DNA from: Aldrovandia affinis
Taxonomy: Eukaryota > Chordata > Actinopteri > Notacanthiformes > Halosauridae
Assembly: GCA_029706075.1 (NCBI GenBank)
Contig: JAINUG010000308.1
Location: 310,001-374,000 of the forward strand
DNA: 64,000 nucleotides
Direction of reading: 5' to 3'
A program made the position numbers and the translations under genes. The notes beneath the pieces are model-generated. The model saw nothing but the letters and a program-made list of their open reading frames with translations, did not search any database and was not told where the DNA came from. Shown piece after piece: positions 57,740-64,000 of the stretch (position 1 is the stretch's first letter; each line of letters starts with the position of its first letter).

Positions 57740-58685
57740 AGATCATGCAGAAAGAAGACCAGGATGATTTTATTAAGCAGTGACTGGACTAACCGTCTGT
57801 TTCCTCCTTTTACCCCCTTGTCTCATTTCCAGGACAGAACATCATTGTGTCACAAATCATTACTAGCAACCCACAAAGCAGAGAGCATATCCAGCACAGC
57901 CAATCATGTGTCATACCCTTGGCGCCCCTACGGTCAGGCGTGACACCAGGTTGTTGAATTCAACTGATGATTTAAAAGTCAAAGGTTTTGGCTTAGGGTT
58001 AGGGTTTTGGTTATCACAGTACAATGCCCTGCAATTTCTCTCAACTCAAGTAGAAGACAAAAAATATACCAGAACCCTGTGAACCAAGTGAACAATTGAA
58101 AAAAAGATAATTTGCCACAAAAGCAGGGCCAAAGGTTACTCTGGGTGATTCTACTGAAAAATACAATAGGCAGACCATTGTAAGTCCAAGGCACTCCAAG
58201 CGGGGATGTAAATGTTTCTCATATGATAAATGCCTTTATCATATGATAAAGATCATAACTACAAACGACTCGTGTTGCAGCTAACAAGCCTTCATCAGGA
58301 CTGACGCAGGCAAATTGGGGCAAATTGTTTTGGGTAAATGTTTCTCAATCGTTCACTTAAAAAAAAACTTTCAAGGTTCTCTATGAGACCACATAACAGC
58401 ACACCCCTGTAAGTATTACCCACTGAGGAAGGCAAATACCAAACATATCCATGTGTGAATCTCTATACATGGATAACTTAATTAATCCCTTAACCGTCAC
58501 CCCCTATTTTTGACATTCCCACTTATTTAGATATACCCAAATACAACAGTTCATAGTTCAACAGTGATTACCACATGCCTACATTTGGTATCATTCGAAA
58601 GGAAACACATTGTAGTTTATGGAGCTGTGCTCATGCATGCGAAATACATATGCATATGCATATGGACACAACATAGCTGGAAGTA
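57740..58685. other. no gene seen
   Basis: Contains a dispersed phrase near 58265 (GTGTTGCAGCTAACAAGCCT). No coding region supported. Confidence 0.5.
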
Positions 58686-58689
58686 CCAA

Positions 58690-59055
58690 AGATCAAACAA
58701 TACAAAATAAACAAAAGAGCTTCGGCTGTTGCCCTCACGGCTTCGGGACACAAAACAATAAACCAAAATAATAACTAAATAAAATTAGTATAAAATAACT
58801 AAATTAAATGGCCTTTTTGGTACAACACTTTACACTGTAATTTCTAAACTTTTCAGCTGCGTTTGCTTCCTTTTTATTTTCTCTTTCTCGAGTGTTCCTC
58901 TCCAAGGTTCCAGCCACCTACTACGAGAACAGACAAGTTATAAGCACACAGGCATGATTAGACAATGTTACACAGGTGTGTGCACTGGCTGCCCCACTAG
59001 TAGGCATGGCCGTTAATCGCCCGGATTCCTCCCATCCAGACTGACGCCTTCCACA
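58690..59055 (-). mobile_element. LTR family 3, copy 2, left end unclear
   Basis: Matches 29261-29765 over GGTTCCAGCCACCTACT, the GTAGGCATGGCCGTTAATCG phrase and the end GACGCCTTCCACA. The left boundary and a target duplication could not be fixed. Confidence 0.65.
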
Positions 59056-59254
59056 ATATACCTGAGGTGAACACGTTAAAACAGGGTGGAGATTTTGTCA
59101 ATTAGGTCGATTAAGTATTTCTTCTGATTGACTGACTATCTGATTGACTAAAACATGCCTGAATTGCAATTCTCCTCTTTGCGTCAGGATTTTAAGAACT
59201 ATTGAAACCAGGCAGTATTTTATGAGCCCTTATATCACCTAGGTATTTCACAAT

Positions 59255-61265
59255 TCCCGTTTTGTATTGCGCAAAAAAGTTTAAAACAACTGGAGCTGTG
59301 ATGAACCTGCCTGGAAGAGGGCACAAGTGTATTTTGCCCCCATGCAGGAGGGATGGTTCAAGAAGCAAAAACTTCTCCAAGGATCACAGTTGGAGAATTA
59401 CAGAAGTTGGTTGCATCTTGGGGTCACCAAGTGTCCAAAACTTCAATTGGATGCCACCTCCATGCCAACAAGGTATTTGGAAGGCTTGTCAGAAGAAAGC
59501 CTCTGCTGTCATCAAACTGTTGGAAGGTGAAATCGGGGCAAGCTAGGTAATTGGGAAATTGGGGATCCACGGGAGGAATGTGACTAATTAAATACATGTG
59601 TGAATGTAAATAGTAGCGGAAGGTGTGTATGTGATGGGGGGAATGGGTGGGCATAGATGAGAGGGAGAACTAATAAAAAGACAGGTAGTGGAGAAACAAG
59701 GGAGGGACAAATGAATGAACAAACGCTGCCTTGTGTGTGTTGCTGGTGGGAAGTAGGAGAAGGCTCCCGGTAGATATAAATGGATTTTCCTGCCAAGCTA
59801 GCACGGAGGTGCCAGTAGTTTGGGCAGAGGCGAGTGGATGTGAATGTGTTTTGTTTTGTTTTCCTTTTGTTTTGTTTTGTCTGTTTGGAGTTGTTTTGGT
59901 TGAGTAGAGAGTGCAGCGGCAACGGCGTGCTTGAGTCTGGCTGGGCGATGAGGAAGAATGACAGTGCTGGACCGCGGAGGATAAAGCGAGTGAGCTGTGA
60001 CGACGGAGGTGGGCGGAAATCTTGTGGTGGAGAATTGGCTAATATCAGAGCTCTGCTCCACCATGACAGGGAAGTTCCCAGCTGTGTCAAGTGTGTGCGT
60101 GTGCATAGTAACACGGCATAATTGCTGTTCCTGAAAGCACTGTCATTTTCCTCCAGTAATTTCTACGTGATGATGTGGAGCCGGAGGGGGTGTAGCCAGA
60201 CGAGAAAGGGCACCCAGCCGTCGCTGGACTAGAGCGCGCCGTGATTGGAGTGGGAGAGGACGCCCTATTGAGGCCGGCTGAAAAACCTGAACGAGAGGTT
60301 CCAAATTTGGTTTTTTCTTTATTTTCTTTTTTCTTTTGGGGGGCAGCTAGGGCTGGCAGAAGAGGCGCAGCCTATGCGACCTCCCCTGTGTGTTTTTTTT
60401 CAATTTTCGTTTTGCTCCTTTGATGTTATGTGTTGTGTGGCTGTGGGTGTGAGTGTGAGTGAGGACCCAAATTGTTGGATTAAGGGGGCGGCAGAAGCTA
60501 TGGGAGCGGTGGGCAGGATGGTTACCAAAGGGGAGTGGGGCGGGGGATTGATGTGTGGATATCTCTCCCTCAAAGTGTGTGTGTGAACCAGGGGAGTGTG
60601 CTGTGGAGTGCAGTGTGCCTTTGTAGGTTAAGCGGGTTTCTGCTTGGGGTGGAGCTTACCTGCCCTGCCTTTACAGTTCATGGACCTCATCACTACTGTG
60701 GAGGGTGGCTGGGGTTTGTCCCTCGCTTGACATCGACAAAACCACAAATGTGCCTGGAGTTTACTAAATGTCACTGAAACTTTGAGTGGAACCAGGTTCT
60801 ATGGTCAGATGAGACAAAAATATAGTTTCTTGGCAACAAACATTTGGCGTAAAAAGAGAGATGGTCATGCAGAAAATGACCCAATCTGCACTCTAAAGTA
60901 TGGTGGTGGATCTGTGATGTTGTGGGACTGTTTTACTTCCAAAGGCCCTGGGAACTTTATTAGGATAGATGGCATCATGGACTCCAAGTACCAGGGGATT
61001 TTATATCAAAATCTGGCTGCCTCTGTTAGGAGGTTAAAACTGGATTGTGGTTGGATCTTCCAGCAGGACAATGATCCAAAGAATACCTCCAAATCCGCAT
61101 AAAAATGATTCACTGACCACAGAATCAAGCTTTTCAAATAGCCATCCAAGTTCCCTGTCTTAAACACCAGCCAAATACAAGTGCGTAAGACCACTACACA
61201 ATCAGAAATTTAGCCGTTTCTATACTTTATTGTTATTCTAATATTCTTTCCTCAGTTGGACCACC
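59255..61265 (+). mobile_element. Tc1-like element split by a 1.2-kb insertion
   Basis: Transposase N-terminal half at 59262-59520 (FKTTGAVMNLPGRGHKCILP; in another frame QKLVASWGHQVSKTSIGCHL and RRKPLLSS). The catalytic half resumes at about 60740 with [34 protein letters not shown] and CGWIFQQDNDPKNTSKSA, ending in stops. Several frameshifts; the 3' end near 61265 is approximate. Confidence 0.85.
59521..60737. other. unidentified insertion inside the Tc1-like element
   Basis: About 1.2 kb, G-rich on the plus strand and without recognised coding sequence. It separates two halves of one transposase, so it arrived after the Tc1 element. No clear target duplication was found. Overlapping open frames on both strands look like chance. 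Confidence 0.6.
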
Positions 61266-61347
61266 CCCGGAGTCTTTTTCCAGCATTATGTTGTAGGAAA
61301 GTTTTTATTTTGGTCGCCGCCTAACTTCATGTTAAATTGTCTTTACA

Positions 61348-61513
61348 TTATCGGTTGTTTGTTTTCTTTACATCATCTACTGTTCGTTTTGTTATGCCTA
61401 ATGAATTCTGTCTTTTAGTGATTTCACTTTTTTGTGACTGTACCTCGTTGACCATTACCTCTATTTCCTGATCCTGACTATCGAATCTGGTCTTCTTTGG
61501 AGCTTTTGGCATT
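61348..61513 (-). pseudogene. MPKAPKKTRF-type N-terminal fragment, copy 2
   Basis: Reads MPKAPKKTRFDSQDQEIEVM and VNEVQSQKSEITK on the minus strand, longer than the copy at 39817. The pattern resembles Myb/SANT-like DNA-binding proteins encoded by Harbinger-type elements and their host relatives (recalled, tentative). Confidence 0.5.
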
Positions 61514-61763
61514 TTGGCAAAACCAAATAATAAATCCAAATAAACTAAGAGAAAAGTATAAAGAGTTTTACATGCATCTTCAATTGCATGCGACTATGCA
61601 GTTAACCTGTTACCGATTCTAGATGAATGTCGATGACTATACTGATGAGAATAGCAATGCATATCCATGATTGTAAATGCAAACTAAAGGAAACCTGAAG
61701 GATATCCCATTGGCTTGAATCCTAGACTAATTTCAGCATATACGTATATATATACGTATATAT

Positions 61764-63217
61764 TGTGTTAAGGAAAGGAAATGTCTGCCTGGTCCTTCAA
61801 CATATGGGAGCCACTTGAGCCAGAAAAACTACATTTACCAGCAGCCTGCAGTCCTGCACCTGAAATAAGTCAATTTAAAGGACTCGTTCATGCCACACTG
61901 GGAAGGAGTAGGGTGTTGTGTTGGTGATGGTGGAGAGTGTTGTGGAGAGAGAGAGAGTGTGCTAAAGAGAATGTTGAGAAGTGTTTTTGGAGTGTTTATA
62001 GTGTTTGACCCAGATTGTTTTGAGAACCCCCCTTTGTGTACCAACTACTGACCTGGATTGCGGAACGGAACTGAACTTTGACATTGGATAACGGATAACA
62101 ACGACGGTGTGAGGTACGGGATAAGGACCCAGACGCAGACCAGAATCAGGCAAAAAGGAACGTTTAATTCAGGCAGGGGTCAAAACCAGGAGTCAGGGTA
62201 GCGAAGGTACAAAATCACAAGGCAGAGAGTAGTCACAAAAAGGCAGTCCAAAAAGTCAAAAAACAGGTAGGCAGATAGGCAAACAAACAGAATCGCTAGG
62301 CAGGCTCGGAGTAGTAAACAGAAGGGATGTCTCGGATAATTCAATAAACACTGGCTTAAGAAGGGTAGGCTCAGGGAATAAGGAAACATACTGACAAAGA
62401 GTGAACATAAACACTGAACTAATATACAGGCAGGGAAGGAAAACACAATGGGAATCCGGTGTGACTGGGAGGAGAGAGAGGTAGGAACACAGGTGTAAAC
62501 ATTGGGAATCGTTAATCTAATAACGAGGGGAAACGCAAGACACGGACTGGGAAACATACAAACATATAGACAATAAACGACCTGGGAGATCAGGCAGACA
62601 CGTGCATAGTTAAAGGGGAGGAACGCAAAGAGAGAAGCTGCGTGCGAATGAAAGGGAAAGTGAAAAGCTAACAGGGATACGATAATAAACGAGAAAGACA
62701 GCGATAGTCAGAAGCGTGAGATAATTAGTGATTAGTAGTGTTAGTAACTTAATCTAAATCCCTAACGTTAGTAGATTAGTTGGTTAGTACTATATACATC
62801 TAACTAATATATACAAAGTGCAATCTAGAAAGTAAGAAGGAAGAAAATGAGAAAATAAGCGAAGACGGAAAAAACCTGAAATGATTAACTTCCCGAAGTG
62901 CATGACAAGACAAGGAGTGGATCTAGAAATAAAAGGAACAAAGACAGACAGGGACCAGAACGTGACAGAACGATGAAAATGGAATACAGAATAAAGAATA
63001 ATGAATAATGACTGATGAAAAATAAACAAAGTACAAAAAACAACAGAACAGATACTCAAAAACATAACAGACGGGTAGGATTTTGGACTTTATGTGTTTT
63101 GGATTCTCTGAATACCCCACCCTTTGTTTGTGTTTTTCTCAAGATTTGGATTAATAAACTATCCTCCGGGTTATTTAACTGCAAGGTCCATGAGTGTCGC
63201 CCAACCCCTAGGGACCC

Positions 63218-63220
<3 letters not shown>
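61764..63220 (+). mobile_element. solo LTR, family 1, copy 5, split by LTR family 2
   Basis: Begins TGTGTTAAGGAAAGG and ends CCCTAGGGACCCCAC, with family 1 sequence on both sides of a nested family 2 LTR (62108-63069). ATAT precedes it, and a TATATA tract follows it. AATAAA lies at 63153. Confidence 0.85.
62108..63069 (-). mobile_element. solo LTR, family 2, nested in family 1
   Basis: 962 bp, TGTGAGGTACGG...AAAACATAACA, flanked by the perfect 5-bp duplication GACGG (62103-62107, 63070-63074). Confidence 0.92.

Positions 63221-63258
<38 letters not shown>
63221..63258. repeat. (TA)n microsatellite at LTR edge
   Basis: About 19 TA units directly at the 3' edge of the family 1 LTR, where an ATAT target duplication would be expected. 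Confidence 0.95.
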
Positions 63259-63260
<2 letters not shown>

Positions 63261-63291
63261 CATTTATTTAACCTTTATTTAACCAGGTAAA

Positions 63292-64000
63292 AGTCCCATT
63301 GAGATTCAGAATCTCTTTTGCAAGGGAGATCTGACCAAAACAGCAGCAGAAATGAAACAGAGTTGCAGAAATTTCTGCCCTACTAGATGTGCCCCGATCA
63401 ACTGTAAGTGCTATTATTGTGAAGTGGAAGCGCCTAGGAGCAACAACAGCTCGGCCACGAAGTGGTAGACCACGCAAACTCACAGAGCGGGGCCGACAAG
63501 TGCTGAAGCGCATGGCGTGTAAAAATCGCCTATCATCTGCTGCATCACTCACTACAGAGTGCCAAACTGCCTCTGGAAGCACCATCAGCACAAGAACTGT
63601 GCGTCGGGAGCTTCATGGAATGGATTTCCATGGCTGAGCAGCTGCATACAAGCCTCACATCACCATGCGCAATGCCAAGCATCGGCTGGAGTGGTGTAAA
63701 GCACGCCGCAACTGGACTCTGGAGCAGTGGAAATGTGTTCTTTGGAGTGATGAATCACGCTTCACTATCTGGCAGTCTGATGGACGAATCTGGGTTTGGC
63801 GGATGCCAGGAGAACGCTACCTTCTGGAATGCATAGTGCCTACTGTAAAGTTTGGTGGAGGAGGGATAATGGTCTGGGGTTGTTTCTCAGGGTTTGGGAT
63901 AGGCCCCTTAGTTCCAGTGAAGGGTATTCTTAATGCTACAGGATACGAAGACATCTTAGCCAATTGGGCGCTTCCAACTTTGTGGCAACAGTTTGGGGAA
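63292..64000 (+). pseudogene. Tc1-like transposase with a single stop, runs off right edge
   Basis: Reads LLDVPRSTVSAIIVKWKRLG, RPRSGRPRKLTERGRQVLKR and STRTVRRELHGMDFHG up to a TGA at 63635-63637. The same frame then continues without a break to the window edge: [40 protein letters not shown] (catalytic Asp), [20 protein letters not shown] and TLWQQFGE. The family has Arg at the stop position, so it is most simply CGA to TGA. The second Asp and the Glu lie outside the window. A different Tc1 lineage from those at 7661, 47543 and 59255. Confidence 0.9.

Noticed and set aside
57985-58010. Telomere-like GGGTTAGGGTTTTGG
   Set aside because: Only about two imperfect units; too short to be an interstitial telomere tract.

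Overview
The window looks like a teleost fish chromosome. The genes have introns, both protein families recognised are vertebrate (an EMILIN-type extracellular matrix protein and a two-domain C-type lectin), and most of the sequence is fish-type transposable elements: several Tc1-like lineages, IS630-like elements, hAT and Harbinger-like elements, L2-type LINEs, tRNA-derived SINEs and solo LTRs. There is no sign of bacterial gene organisation and no CRISPR array. The species cannot be named from the sequence.

Region 1-6002, minus strand: the 5' part of an emilin2-like gene. Four exons join in frame (6002-5848, 5411-5286, 2261-2056, 1679 to the left edge) and give 722 residues: signal peptide, complete EMI domain, then a long coiled-coil rod that runs off the window. 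The rod holds an in-frame 21-bp minisatellite (ten Ser/Pro/Gln-rich heptapeptides). Intron 2 carries a Harbinger-like element and a 37-bp minisatellite that starts exactly at the exon 3 splice acceptor.

Region 7400-22000: repeats only. A tRNA-derived SINE and a broken Tc1 element are followed by a cluster of IS630-like elements (9016-18030). The largest (12797-17345) keeps a decayed, apparently intron-containing transposase and has been invaded by a Harbinger-like element and by an LTR. Next come a decayed Tc1 copy with a nested solo LTR, and a SINE with an 11-bp target duplication.

Region 22778-29045: nested elements, each placed by its terminal repeats and target duplications. One hAT-like element holds another, which holds a solo LTR, a SINE and a third hAT element that itself contains an LTR fragment. 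A Harbinger-type element carrying a truncated copy of the intron 2 element follows.

Region 29815-35660, plus strand: a tandem array of three intronless genes for secreted proteins with two C-type lectin domains, plus a fourth orphan 5' flank. Copies 1 and 2 are nearly identical. Copy 1 has lost a base near its end and reads into a SINE, gaining a hydrophobic tail; copy 2 has two compensating indels that scramble its signal peptide; copy 3 differs mainly in the ligand-loop region of the first lectin domain.

Region 35660-64000: no intact gene seen. It holds LINE remnants, a 5'-truncated retroelement with a 15-bp target duplication, a fold-back Tc1 element, long TG/CA and GA/CT tracts, a nearly intact Tc1 transposase with one stop and a nested hAT insertion, an exon-like coiled-coil pseudogene split by an L2 LINE, solo LTRs, and a Tc1 transposase reading off the right edge with a single stop.
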